From Asparagopsis taxiformis (Eukaryota > Rhodophyta > Florideophyceae > Bonnemaisoniales > Bonnemaisoniaceae): a stretch of 64,000 bases of DNA. The stretch covers positions 30,403 to 94,402 of the forward strand of contig JALQPE010000345.1 in NCBI GenBank assembly GCA_030407315.1. Reading direction: 5' to 3'. Positions 53,801 to 63,209 of this stretch are shown here, piece after piece. The position numbers were made by a program, and so were the translations under genes. The notes under the pieces are model-generated. The model ran no database searches, was not told the origin of the DNA, and saw only the letters and a list, made by a program, of their open reading frames with translations. The stretch's first letter is position 1; every line of letters begins with the position of its first letter.

Positions 53801-55320
53801 GCTGTACGATAGAATTCGTCTGGCGTTGCTCTGGAGTTTGAAAGAAAACCTTCATAGGTGGAAGTCGTTGTACCGCGGATCGGGGAGTCGCCTGGTCCTC
53901 CAACATTGATAATAATGGTCTGCTGCGTTGACGGTGCAGAAATGGGAGCTGGAGCTGGTGTAGGGACAGGCGCTGGAGCAGGTATTGGGACAGCGACGGG
54001 TGCAGGTGCTGGCACAGGCGCGGGAGCGGGAACTGGCGCAGGGGCCGGAGCAGTGACAGGGACCGGCGCAGGCGCTGGCACAGGAGCGGGAACAGGCGCA
54101 GGGGCCGGAGCAGTGACAGGGACCGGCGCAGGTGCTGGCACAGGGGCGGGAACAGGCGCAGGGGCCGGAGCAGTGACAGGGACCGGCGCAGGCGCTGGCA
54201 CAGGAGCGGGAACAGGCGCAGTGGCCGGAGCAGTGACAGGGACCGGCGCAGGTGCAGGAACTGGAGCAGCTACTGGGGTAATTGGAAGAGGAGCTACAGT
54301 TGTGACTGTGCTCACAGATTGCCTCAAAGAAGTTGGAATGAAAATGAGCGTAGATAAGATGGGGGCTACTCCAGATTCTTGGCTCAAATTGATAGACACT
54401 TCCCCGTCAGATCCAACAAGAACCCCGTTCAAATTGACTTGATGGATTCTGTTGCACCCAACAGCAAGAAATACATCAATAGAATCCGAGCTCACTCCAT
54501 TGGCTTCTATTCTGAATACCCGTCTTCCCTCGCGGCATGCAGCGATCGTGAACTCTGCAAATCCAGCGATCACCCTGTAAGTTCCTGGGGATAATGTATG
54601 GGTGTACGAAAAGCCGTTTCGCTTAGTTACACGAGATCGATACGCTGGGGGGAGTGACGTTGAAGCGGTTGAAGTGAATGTAACTCCTTCTTCTAGGCCA
54701 GATTCTGAATATCTTTGCCACCCGGCAGGGGTTCTCCGGTCAGGAAATGCGATTCTCACCGACGTATTAGGTGACCGACCACCCCCACTTGGTGCAGCGG
54801 GACCTGGTCCAGCGGAGAGTGTCTCAGTTCTGATGAACGTTACTGTCGATAGAAACGGAGGGCCTGATACTTGAATCGCATCGATTCGGATGTCGCCACC
54901 AGGAGCAGACACCCCAGAAAGAGTGACGAAATATGGTTGGTTACAACCCACCGCGCTGAACACATCGAGTATGTCCGAGGTTACGCCATTTGCTGAAATT
55001 CGAAACGTTCGCGCACCAACCCTGCATGTCGTAAACTCGTTGAAGCCAAGCGTCACATCATAAACGCCAATAGGAACAGGTTGAGAATAGGAAAAACTTC
55101 TCCGGTTTTGGACGAAAGTGCGGAGAGGATCTGCGACTGTGCGGGGACCTTCCGTCAGCACCGAACTTCTTGGCGAAAGTCTCGCGCTACTGAATTTTCG
55201 ATAGCCGGCTGGTGGACGGAAAGGAGAGAAAGAAATGCGAATCGGGTCGGTCTGAGCTACAGCAGAAAGGGATAATAACGCGATTAGGCCTACAACGATT
55301 GAGGCAGAAAATAGAGACAT
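50818..55320 (-). CDS. Secreted multidomain protein: malectin-like, PKD, TIG and sugar-dehydrogenase-like propeller domains
   Basis: 1,500 residues, one uninterrupted frame from ATG 55320. Residues 1-22 are a signal peptide ([17 protein letters not shown]). Three malectin-like carbohydrate-binding domains lie at ~25-165, ~185-330 and ~483-607, each with a G-x-Y-x-V/I-x-x-G-F-x-E motif and a DVF/DIF...VGC segment. A Pro/Ala/Val linker (~343-460) separates the second and third. A PKD-like domain (~630-730), a PA14-like beta domain (~740-857), a TIG/IPT domain (~877-965), a glucose/sorbosone dehydrogenase-like beta-propeller (~965-1397, with [11 protein letters not shown] and [12 protein letters not shown]) and a second TIG (~1410-1500) follow. 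There is no membrane anchor, so it is probably a wall or extracellular matrix protein binding glycans. Catalysis by the propeller is unproven. It is the only clearly intact cellular gene here. Confidence 0.85.
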   Translation of the reverse strand: MSLFSASIVVGLIALLSLSAVAQTDPIRISFSPFRPPAGYRKFSSARLSPRSSVLTEGPRTVADPLRTFVQNRRSFSYSQPVPIGVYDVTLGFNEFTTCRVGARTFRISANGVTSDILDVFSAVGCNQPYFVTLSGVSAPGGDIRIDAIQVSGPPFLSTVTFIRTETLSAGPGPAAPSGGGRSPNTSVRIAFPDRRTPAGWQRYSESGLEEGVTFTSTASTSLPPAYRSRVTKRNGFSYTHTLSPGTYRVIAGFAEFTIAACREGRRVFRIEANGVSSDSIDVFLAVGCNRIHQVNLNGVLVGSDGEVSINLSQESGVAPILSTLIFIPTSLRQSVSTVTTVAPLPITPVAAPVPAPAPVPVTAPATAPVPAPVPAPAPVPVTAPAPAPVPAPVPAPAPVPVTAPAPAPVPAPVPAPAPVPVTAPAPAPVPAPAPVPAPAPVAVPIPAPAPVPTPAPAPISAPSTQQTIIINVGGPGDSPIRGTTTSTYEGFLSNSRATPDEFYRTARVGFDFTYSFDLAPGAYDITLGFMENSTPENCFEVGRRVFNVFINGQLQLEGFDIFAAVGCHTSHEVTIPYSIGSVNIQPLSIRLASVVGFAQLQYLRIVSNRARCIPVEGEVSSDHSAHAVPGSYPPRVNGGGSTSYVDRFGVGFVEVTVNGKIGSHTHFVDSSNKLGEIISYEWTNVETGELMSSNAIFSFRFPLGTTRLKLAVVDESCATDEAETSITVVGTIQAGQYCYYYNGLEQLPIGGALNNDPKPVFAAISLSSSLGFPQFSFDETLFAVRCQFFLEVNEENPAAIISIDTSGSGDAQIFKGGDLLVDSRAVAEATTSLSFGLTAFEVVYLRTSIATIPRLTFRLNGAIPSNQMISHDQKTVLPILSSVSPHEGTTRGNDRLVVTGFGLYQPLSVTFGGRRVQVLSGATDTQFSFRSLPAASENVVSIIVSSSTGAVSNALFFEFASMCDAVGFEETELTTSTGESVDTLQSPTCSAFGQDGRIYIGTLGGTVQVLGYNADTLVITSHCYSKNTSISDPNFVRRVNGVETPSVRDILGITFDPRDRELRPYVSASTLFWFARRRISPDNLGAWRNGAVERLRPGSDPSDASVCLIYDKRIVSNLPVSNHDHSVNGLEFLQNGDLLISVGGSTNAGLPGYRLGGIWETQLSGAVLVAKLSKGIFFDGDIKYSDDTEPRRARQISGDVDVYASGLRNMFSLTMAQTEEIYGTDQGPNCGFGNVATTCADFNEERAAAMVRGERVDWPGMVQRGDCNFSIARMDKVLNVVPGSFYGHANIQRDVPSECAYIDPLSDRTFADEDPPANYRRPITLLTSSVTAIRQYRSNHFCGALRGDLILSTFRNGRTYRLGVSGNTRTSPPEVISSSGGITFVENAQGDLIFPRLTMNNILVLRPVQGAKAGLFISGAAPMRHGRAGGTLIVVGGNNFGLLPSVFVGDLPCHVIISSNTQISCSIPANPQGGLVSLSVHTLEGERQSLSEAVLYMSV
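53940..54270 (-). repeat. 60-bp coding tandem repeat (Pro/Ala/Val linker)
   Basis: About four near-identical 60-bp units encode a 20-residue [14 protein letters not shown] repeat between the second and third malectin domains. It is a likely site of length polymorphism and O-glycosylation. Confidence 0.85.
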
Positions 55321-57705
55321 GGCGTAGAAGAGGGAATGAAACTTTTCCCCTACTCAATCGCTGCAGCTCGAGTGTAGAGGGAATTCACAGTGGTTCACGC
55401 GAACCAACGGATTTCTGTCTGCCTGGTATGTAGACTCAATGTTGTTCCGAGTGACTTCTGCTTGATATTAATCCGATGCTGAGAAGAAATGACGTCGCTT
55501 AATTATTACACGGCTCTCGTGACAACACATCGAATACGAGTTGGAGATTATGGCTCTCAGTTACACAAATTTATGATGCCAGTCGAGACAATATCTTTAT
55601 TGCGCATTGATTAAATGAGAACGGGGCATAACCATGATATGGCAGTGTGCATAAAGCCAGCGTCGTATATGTTGTTCCTAGACAGTACAATTGATGTCAC
55701 GAAAGACGATCAATCATTAACCAAGTACATGTGAAATTATGGAGGCCTATGTTTCATGGTCTGTGCGCTTCTCACGGCTCTGAGAGGCGTGACTGGAGTA
55801 GTAACGAATCAACTTTACATATATTGCAAAGTATTATCAGCACAGCACACGGCATAGTAAGGGACTTCACCTCCGTGTGGTGCATGGTGGATAGTTATAT
55901 GTACAATCCATGACGGGTGTACTGCCTCCTCCGTCAAACGAATTAGATGGAATATAGTCTTATAGTTGGGAAATGGTAAGTCTAGTGCACATGGTGAGCA
56001 TAGTGTATCCAAATGAGGCTGTTGCAAAGGCATGTGGAAGTCGAATGGCTTGCAGTACGCGCAGATACAGATCGATTTGTAAGAATTAGTACATGGCGAG
56101 GGTGAGGAAGAAGGGGGTCGAAAGGAAGCGGTCTAGGGTGGACTATCGAGAAGGAAAAATAGAAGCGTTGGTGAAATTGTAGTATCGTTTCAGTTAGGAG
56201 GGTATGATATATTGAAACAATTTACAAGAAAGTATGCCTTGACGCTCAGAAACACGCCAATGTATGTGCTGAAGCAACTCGTGACAGCGTGATGGGCTGG
56301 CAAGAAACTGGCCGATTTGGGTGGAGAAATACTGTTGCGAGCGCACGGCATGGACTACCACGTATTGTACTGTAGATTCACGACATACATGTATGGCATG
56401 ACGTCAACAGCCACGTTGCGCATGTGTTATGCAATGGCCAACGGTCCAGTTCTGCTTCACACGTGGCCTTGAACGGCCGAAATCATTTCAGATCAGAAAG
56501 CCTAATCCCGAGCAATCAGATGATCCGTTCTCGGGCATTTCTGAAAATCCTTCTACTACTCAGAGTCCAACATCCCATACGGCCGTTCCAACGTCTCTTG
56601 TGCTTGGCTCGAGCCGTTCTAACTGAAAGAACAAACGTCTGCGTATGATGAAAAACATATCAAATTAATTTTAGTCACCGAGTCGACCATTTCCCACCAC
56701 TTGTCCTCATGTGAAAGAGACAAGGACATTATTCTGCAGCCCACCGCGAGATGGATGGAAAGTATATTACTCTACTGCGCATCAATTGTAATTTAGGGTT
56801 ACAGAACACACAATACCGCACGGCTACATCGCTACTTTTTCATCCAATAACAAGTCTCGCAAGGTGTGTTTTATTTGGACCCACAAGTGGCGATTTAGGG
56901 TGTCCAGTAGAGTACATTTCGTTACACCGTATCAAAACCAAGTCTGTCCAAAAGGGGTGAATTTTCATTTACGGGTTTAGTGCAGGTTTTTACAGTAGCT
57001 TCAGAGTGTTTGGTGGAAGTGTAGGCATCTTCGATTTCACACGCAGAGCACTTTCATCAGTTGAGAGTTTTCCATTTGTCAGCTTGGTCCCTTGCTGGTG
57101 GGCAAGATATCTCGGAAGTGAATTCATTAGGAAATAGTTAGCGGATCTTCTACACAAAATAATGGTGAGGATGTCGTGAGCCTTCGCGGTTCCAGAAATT
57201 TTGTCTGGACAATTCCAACTTGTGGGTGGATTCCAGTTTTATTTTGGGTTATCGGGAAAAGGTTGGGCTGGTTGCGGTCACCAAAGAAACATAAATAATT
57301 AAAGGATAGACAAGTGCCCTTTGCGCGAATCTGATGCACCGAAATTCTATATGCCAGAGCAGGCAGGTCTTAGCTCGCAATCCACCAGTAGATTCCCATT
57401 CCTAGATACCCATACACCCTCACATACTATGGTAGTGTAGCATGTCCTCATAAGTACCGTACTAGCAACTCTACTTAGGCTTAGATACACTTTTTCAGGA
57501 CTGAAGTATAGTGTCGCAACAGCAGACAGAGCACCCTGTGCATACACTATTCTCCCTCTACTTCTCTGTGTACACTACTGAAATGGCCATGTGCAGCGGT
57601 TGCTAGGCAAGTTGCACTGCACATGGCACGTACGACTGAGCGTGCCAAGTGTGCAACGTGTGGTCTTATGAGCCAGTAGGGCTAGAGTATTTCGTAAAGT
57701 AGCGT
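55321..57705. other. No confident gene
   Basis: Upstream flank of the secreted-protein gene followed by about 2 kb with only short frames. The best, 56429-56626 plus (MQWPTVQFCFTRGLERPKSF to a Ser-rich end), has protein-like composition but no family or context. No repeats of note. Confidence 0.35.
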
Positions 57706-57710
57706 ACTGT

Positions 57711-58281
57711 TGTGAGAAGATCCATAGTGGAACGCCAGCTGAAGGGGTGGAACACTCTACGAGGGTAGTCGGCAAGAAGTATTTGGCACGTAGCCTCCGC
57801 GGTCGCTTGTGTGCCTTTTTTGTAGCTAGCTCGTAAAACGCTTCCTATTTATACACCGCGCTCCCTGTGAGCTGCCGGTAATGCCACTACGTTCCAGGTG
57901 AACTGCCAGTGTAGTTCCTGCGCTCCTGGTGAGCTACCAGGGGTGGTTTTACTACTGATATTAAATCTGTCTCCGTGCTCCTTGTGAGCTACCAGACTCA
58001 GCCCTTTAGCTTTCGTAAGCTAAGCTGCTGAAGAGCGCGACGGGTCCTTGTTTGTGGGGCGGTGACGATCCTAAGCCATTCGATGTCGTGTCGGCTTTTA
58101 GGAATATAAGCACACTGACATGGCTTAGGCATGTCAGTCTGATATCACGATGTGTTGATTGACCGACGCAGCCTTGACATGCATATAGTAATATAAGCTG
58201 CATGTGTCGACGGGTGGACACGTATGACACAGCACACGTGTCATCCTGGATCTCTTGATATTGGAACGTCAACTTCTTACA
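57711..58281 (-). repeat. 3' LTR of second copia element, 571 bp
   Basis: Minus-strand ends TG...CA. Contains, like its partner, a 90-codon open frame (QEIQDDTCAVSYVSTRRHMQ) that may be incidental. Confidence 0.92.
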
Positions 58282-58359
58282 CACCCCCAGTTGGTGTAGT
58301 CAATAGACTAAAGCCAACTCTCAGTGCCGTGAATCTGACCGAGTGATATTTGCTTTTTT

Positions 58360-60120
58360 TCACTTCCAATTAATGCTGTCGTGCTCCTTGGAAGTTTCTA
58401 AGTCCATGTTCAATTCCCCATCAGTGCATATCTTGTTCAATTTCTCATATAGCAGCAGATTGCGTTTTGTCAGTGCGTCAGCTATGTTCGCTTGGCCGGG
58501 AATCCACCTCAGAGTGTCTAGCTCACTTGATTCGAAGCTATTTCGAATACGCTCGACAGTTTGTCGGAGACGGAAGTCCTTTCCTTCATGAAGTGTGGTG
58601 ATGGTGTCGTACAGGGCATGCGAGTCGACGTGGAGTTTGTGTTTCACGCGGGTGGTGGTGAAGATAGAGTTGTAGGCTGTCTTAAGGTAGTATCCACGAT
58701 CATCTGCATCTGCTGCAGCAAGTATCTCGGCGCCATATGAAGAGTAGCATACTCTCCTTTGTTTGTTACTCGCCCAGTCCACTACATGGTAGATGGCACC
58801 CCCGTTGTCAGTGTTGATCAATAGCCCAGAGATAAGACCGGTTTGTCCATAGGATCTATGTCGTGAGATGTTAAAAGCGGCATCTGCGAAGGTGCATATG
58901 TAGGCGTTTTTTACCCTTTGTCCGCTCACGTGTTTGAAGGTGACAATTGGTTGCAATTTCATCAGTTCTTTCACGCAGTTATTTGCTTCTCCGAGGTGTG
59001 CGACGGTCAATTGCGAGGTACTCTGTTGTATCCATGATGCTGTAAAAGTAGCCTGCGGTAACGCGCCGCTGCCCAAAAAGTTAATCACGCCAGCAAGGCT
59101 TCGTAGCATTGTCATCTCCGACTCAGATGCTTTATCGGATTTCTGTTTCCTTCGGGTCCTAGAAAGTTCAATTTGTTTGATCCGTAGGAAGTATTTTTCC
59201 ATTGATAGTGTGATAGTTCCCTGAGAATTTTGCGAAAGCTCACAGCCATTAAAGAGGAAAGGTTTGTCAACCACGATCCTGCCAATTTCGAATCTGTTTC
59301 CCAGCTGATTCGCAAAATGATTTATGTCTGTAATTTCTCCAGCGATGAGGAAGTCGTCAGTTACTTTTGCAATGATTAGGGTAAGCTTACCTTGGTTGTC
59401 TTTTTGGGTGTACACTTGGCTTACGCCAAATACTCTTTCCATTCCATAAGTCTGGAGCATCCATTGCTCAACTGTCGTTGCCCATTGTCTTCCAGCTTCG
59501 GCAATCCCGTAAGGGAGTAGTTTCAATTTCCAGAGGAGGCTGCGATCACCGTTCCATTCTCGTGGTGGACGTACGAATATTTCTCTTTTGATTGGTCCGC
59601 TTTGTAGGTACGCACCTTTTATGTCCGCAAGTGCTAATCTGAAGTTGAATATTGCTGCAATGGAGAGTACCAGTCGGATGCATTCGAATTGGGCAGAGGA
59701 GGAATCTTTCCTTATGTCTTCCTTATCTTTATCACGATTTCCGTGAGGTACGATGCGCGCTTTTAGTTTCTGTTCGCCAGTTTCTGTCGTCTTGATCTTG
59801 TATACCACGTGTGAAGTTATTACGTTTGAATTCGCAGTGACTTGTTTCTCCGGAATGGGTACGTACGCGTCTTTCCAATTACCATTGTGTTCTTCCTCGA
59901 AGGCTCCGTCCAGTATCCATGGTGGTGCGAATTCAAGGCGTTTCCGGTTAGCTTGGGAGTTTCCAATTTCGTTGAATATCTGTTGCAGTATGAGTTGCTT
60001 CTGTGTCTGTAATTCGGTGATGGGGTTTGGAGGACTCCGTGGTGTGGATGTACTGCCGATATCTTTCTCTGCATTTTCGGCATGGCTGATACTTGGGGTT
60101 TTAGTTTCGTTATTCTCCAT
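58360..60120 (-). CDS. copia reverse transcriptase/RNase H as a separate frame
   Basis: 586 codons from its own ATG at 60120 (MENNETKTPSISHAENAEKD). RT: HVVYKIKTTETGEQKLKARI, LALADIKGAYLQSG (first catalytic Asp) and LIIAKVTDDFLIAG, with TDD for the usual YVDD second site. RNase H: TFADAAFNISRHR, SSYGAEILAAADADD and VDSHALYDTI, ending IPGQANIADALTKRN. An 88-bp gap with stops separates it from the integrase frame, so RT is not simply fused to integrase. Either it is translated from a separate or spliced RNA, or the polyprotein has been broken. Confidence 0.85.
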   Translation of the reverse strand: MENNETKTPSISHAENAEKDIGSTSTPRSPPNPITELQTQKQLILQQIFNEIGNSQANRKRLEFAPPWILDGAFEEEHNGNWKDAYVPIPEKQVTANSNVITSHVVYKIKTTETGEQKLKARIVPHGNRDKDKEDIRKDSSSAQFECIRLVLSIAAIFNFRLALADIKGAYLQSGPIKREIFVRPPREWNGDRSLLWKLKLLPYGIAEAGRQWATTVEQWMLQTYGMERVFGVSQVYTQKDNQGKLTLIIAKVTDDFLIAGEITDINHFANQLGNRFEIGRIVVDKPFLFNGCELSQNSQGTITLSMEKYFLRIKQIELSRTRRKQKSDKASESEMTMLRSLAGVINFLGSGALPQATFTASWIQQSTSQLTVAHLGEANNCVKELMKLQPIVTFKHVSGQRVKNAYICTFADAAFNISRHRSYGQTGLISGLLINTDNGGAIYHVVDWASNKQRRVCYSSYGAEILAAADADDRGYYLKTAYNSIFTTTRVKHKLHVDSHALYDTITTLHEGKDFRLRQTVERIRNSFESSELDTLRWIPGQANIADALTKRNLLLYEKLNKICTDGELNMDLETSKEHDSINWK

Positions 60121-60208
60121 AATTTGTTGAGGCAGAGGTGCTTCCTTAGCGGTACTGGTTACCGTTCACACCCCCCACCTCTGTCTCGGTATAAATTGCG
60201 TTCGGAGT

Positions 60209-61282
60209 TTACATAGTGTCGGTGACTTGCTGTAAGGTATCTTCGAGAGTGTTGGAGGCGAGTTCTTCAGTCAATTGTCCCTCTGGGACAAGTCTGATGT
60301 CTTCGTAGGCTACCTTCATTGGTGGGCCGTGTGTAATGGAGAGTCCCTTCGCAACAACGAAGTGTGGATGTGTTGAGATTACTTTCGCCTTTTCCCATCC
60401 ATTCGGTTCATTTTGTTTTGAGGACTTGTGAAAAACCCATATCAGTTTATCGGGTGGTAATAGGTTGGCCGGTATGGTGTTGGGTGCACGGGTATGTAGT
60501 AATTTGTGTAAAGCACGTGTCGCTGTTTGAGATTTGTGGGCTTCGAGGAGTTCCGGGGGGACAATACTTGCAGGTATTCCGAGTATTGATGGCGAGTATC
60601 CTCTGGCGAGCTGGAAGGAGCTCATCATTTTTGATCCAGAAAATAGATTGGAGAGGAAGCATGAACGGGCGATGATAGATTCCGTATCAGATGAGCATCG
60701 TTCGGAGGATATCCTGGCAAGTATATTCTTGATGATCGCGTTTTTCCGTTCCACGATTCCGGTTTTGTTATGTCGTCTGGTCGGTCTTGGACATAGGGTT
60801 ATGTTGTGGCGGAGACAAAGGGCTCGGATAGCACTTTTGTCGAATTCGTGGTCTCCTGATAATTTGCTAGGGGCACCGTATCTGTAGATCCACACGTTCT
60901 CAATAGTGGAAGCGATGTATTTTTGAGAACGATTCGGGGCAATAGTGACTTCTGAATAGGAGGAGAATGTGTCAATAATATGGAGACAAACGAGTTGTTT
61001 TTGTCTTACTTCAATCCAAAAGAAGTCCAGCTGTATTTCGTCATTGAAATGGCTGTTTATCCGGGAGATGGAGACTTTTCTTATTAGCGATGGTCTCCCA
61101 TGTCCGGAGCATATCTCACATGCATTGGCTACAGATTTCAAGGAGTGATCTAGGGCAGGGGTGAGTCTGTCGGCGGCTTGTAGGAGGGATCTCATGTCTT
61201 CATATCTTGCATGCGAATAACGGTGAATGCGTTTCGCTATTGAAAGTGGGCTGGGTTGCGAGAGAAGGTTATGTGTGGACAT
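60209..61282 (-). CDS. copia integrase
   Basis: First ATG in frame at 61282 (MSTHNLLSQPSPLS); the frame is open back to 61495. Zinc-binding residues lie in HRYSHARYEDMRSLL and CEICSGHG. The catalytic core has QLDFFWIEVR, LSGDHEFDKSAI and RHNKTGIVERKNAI. It inserts the cDNA into the genome. It overlaps the end of the protease frame by a few codons in the +1 frame. Confidence 0.8.
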   Translation of the reverse strand: MSTHNLLSQPSPLSIAKRIHRYSHARYEDMRSLLQAADRLTPALDHSLKSVANACEICSGHGRPSLIRKVSISRINSHFNDEIQLDFFWIEVRQKQLVCLHIIDTFSSYSEVTIAPNRSQKYIASTIENVWIYRYGAPSKLSGDHEFDKSAIRALCLRHNITLCPRPTRRHNKTGIVERKNAIIKNILARISSERCSSDTESIIARSCFLSNLFSGSKMMSSFQLARGYSPSILGIPASIVPPELLEAHKSQTATRALHKLLHTRAPNTIPANLLPPDKLIWVFHKSSKQNEPNGWEKAKVISTHPHFVVAKGLSITHGPPMKVAYEDIRLVPEGQLTEELASNTLEDTLQQVTDTM

Positions 61283-61504
61283 GAGTGAGGTGGCAGAGCT
61301 TGTGCTGTGTGGTACAATGTCGATATGTATTCTCTGGTTCCCAGCTGTGTTCATAGTTCTTGGTGCAAGTGTGTATGTTGAAGGGTATTTCGAGTAGGTC
61401 GCTGAGGTGAATTGCGGCAGAGATTCCACTAACGGAAACAGGTGCGCCTTCGTCGAGGATGGGATTGGGATCCGAGTAGATCTGTTCGGATCCCGTCAGT
61501 GAAA
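61269..61504 (-). CDS. copia aspartic protease, -1 frame relative to upstream gag
   Basis: Reached by slipping back one base on the T7 run at 61502-61508. It reads FFSLTGSEQI and PILDEGAPVSVSGISAAI, with the retropepsin-like D-E-G-A active site (DSGA or DTGA in most families), and ends at TAA 61269-61271. Composition and position between zinc knuckle and integrase support protease. Confidence 0.65.
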
Positions 61505-61946
61505 AAAAGGCTTTTGGTTGTTACGATCGTTTATGTAATGGTTCATTCTATCCATTTGTGGGTTTTGAGAGTCGTTAAGGTTGCATTCGGGGTCACCTCT
61601 CCAGTGACCGTATTTCCCGCAGGCGTGGCACTTCGAATTTCGCTTATCGTGCGGAGTGAAGGCTTGTCGTTTCCTTTTTTTGAAGCGGGTATCTGCAGAA
61701 GGACGGGGGTTATAAACCTGTCGAGGGGCAGACATGAGAGATTGTTTAGGAGGAGTGGTAAGTGGGGTAGCAGTCTCTTTCGTAATTTCTGTGGCGGTTG
61801 TTTCGCATTCGATCTGACTCATAGCCATTATGGCATCATCCAGCTTGATATGATTCCGCACGCGTTCTGTCATCGTAACTTGTCTCGCAGGTATGTCGAT
61901 GGAGTTAATCGCTGAGTTGAGTTGTGTAACGTACCTATCGATGTTT
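61496..61946 (-). CDS. gag: copia gag, nucleocapsid part (+1 frame)
   Basis: Continues Gag from 61946 with FENIDRYVTQLNSAINSID, a basic stretch and the zinc knuckle CHACGKYGHWRGDPEC (Cx2Cx4Hx6C). It ends at TGA 61496-61498 just after T7. It is in the +1 frame relative to the upstream Gag half. Confidence 0.75.
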
Positions 61947-62630
61947 TCAAAGTTCTTTATTGGAGGTATAGTCGACAATGTTGTTGACGAGGCCTTGGAT
62001 TGTGTCAAGTGTTTTTGTTGGTATACTGACCGTGTCGGGTTGATCGGAAGTGGTATTTTGTTGTACGCGTGTCGTGAGCTGTAAGATGAGGTTGTCCTGT
62101 ACGCTTTGAGGGAGGGCAGAATTTTCGAGCAACACCATAACGAAGACTTGATTATCTTGGTCTGAGGATGACTTATGGCAGTGGTTAAGATATTCAGACA
62201 CAAGTCCTTCGAAACGTTTGGCGTATACGTAAGGTGATTCAGATGTTTGGCGGCGACAAGTGTAAATATTTCGCATCATTTTGGAAATTCTTTTTACAGA
62301 TTCGTATGGAGAATCTTTGGCCAAGAGGTTCAATATGCAAGTTATGGCATTGTCCTGTTCTTCGTCAGTGGTGGCAGTATCCATACGAAGAATACCAGCA
62401 TTGATCTGGTAGTCTAGTTTGTGTTTGCTGCCTGTATCGACTGCAAGGTAGAGAGCTTCCGCAAGCGCTTTTGATAAGGCGTTAGCTTTCGTATCGCCAC
62501 CGCGTGCCAGTTTGCGGACTAGTCTTACCCATAGTCGAACATCGTTGCGCCATTGTAGTTTGTTGGAGTGTACGTTGAATTTTGGTGGTTGCATTAGGTC
62601 CCTCGGAGTTTCACGCCCTTCTGGGCCCAT
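61947..62630 (-). CDS. gag: copia gag, capsid part
   Basis: The first ATG after the LTR is 62630, which lies inside the primer binding site (MGPEGRETPRDLMQPPKF). The helical capsid region has LQWRNDVRLWVRLVRKLARG and ESPYVYAKRFEGLVSEYLNH. It terminates at TGA 61947-61949 directly after a CTT codon; a +1 slip there (CTT to TTT) continues into the nucleocapsid frame. Confidence 0.75.
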   Translation of the reverse strand: MGPEGRETPRDLMQPPKFNVHSNKLQWRNDVRLWVRLVRKLARGGDTKANALSKALAEALYLAVDTGSKHKLDYQINAGILRMDTATTDEEQDNAITCILNLLAKDSPYESVKRISKMMRNIYTCRRQTSESPYVYAKRFEGLVSEYLNHCHKSSSDQDNQVFVMVLLENSALPQSVQDNLILQLTTRVQQNTTSDQPDTVSIPTKTLDTIQGLVNNIVDYTSNKEL

Positions 62631-62633
62631 AAC
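62619..62633 (-). promoter_or_regulatory. Primer binding site, half-tRNA type, with gag ATG inside
   Basis: On the minus strand GTTATGGGCCCAGAAG directly follows the 5' LTR. It matches the complement of the initiator tRNA-Met anticodon loop, as in the element at 43276. Because the anticodon is CAT, the site contains ATG, and that ATG opens the gag frame. Confidence 0.7.
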
Positions 62634-63204
62634 TGTGAGAAGATCCATAGTGGAACGCCAGCTGAAGGGGTGGAACACTCTACGAGGGTAGTCGGCAAGA
62701 AGTATTTGGCACGTAGCCTCCGCGGTCGCTTGTGTGCCTTTTTTGTAGCTAGCTCGTAAAACGCTTCCTATTTATACACCGCGCTCCCTGTGAGCTGCCG
62801 GTAATGCCACTACGTTCCAGGTGAACTGCCAGTGTAGTTCCTGCGCTCCTGGTGAGCTACCAGGGGTGGTTTTACTACTGATATTAAATCTGTCTCCGTG
62901 CTCCTTGTGAGCTACCAGACTCAGCCCTTTAGCTTTCGTAAGCTAAGCTGCTGAAGAGCGCGACGGGTCCTTGTTTGTGGGGCGGTGACGATCCTAAGCC
63001 ATTCGATGTCGTGTCGGCTTTTAGGAATATAAGCACACTGACATGGCTTAGGCATGTCAGTCTGATATCACGATGTGTTGATTGACCGACGCAGCCTTGA
63101 CATGCATATAGTAATATAAGCTGCATGTGTCGACGGGTGGACACGTATGACACAGCACACGTGTCATCCTGGATCTCTTGATATTGGAACGTCAACTTCT
63201 TACA
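62634..63204 (-). repeat. 5' LTR of second copia element, 571 bp
   Basis: Identical by eye to 57711-58281. On the minus strand TATATTACTATATG near the middle could serve as a TATA region. Confidence 0.92.
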
Positions 63205-63209
63205 ACTGT

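Larger units (their letters stand above)
57711..63204 (-). mobile_element. Ty1/copia retrotransposon, minus strand, 5,494 bp
   Basis: LTRs 57711-58281 and 62634-63204 (571 bp each) look identical throughout. They are flanked by ACTGT (57706-57710 and 63205-63209). Coding order on the minus strand: gag, protease, integrase, RT/RNase H. The identical LTRs mean a very recent insertion. The coding region is spread over three frames (see the separate entries). Confidence 0.93.

Noticed and set aside
53858..54442. Plus-strand Gly/Ala/Thr repeat frame
   Set aside because: It is the reverse strand of the 60-bp coding repeat in the secreted-protein gene.
58006..58284. 90-codon frame inside the second copia LTR
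   Set aside because: Present identically in both LTRs simply because they are duplicates; no start context or domain.
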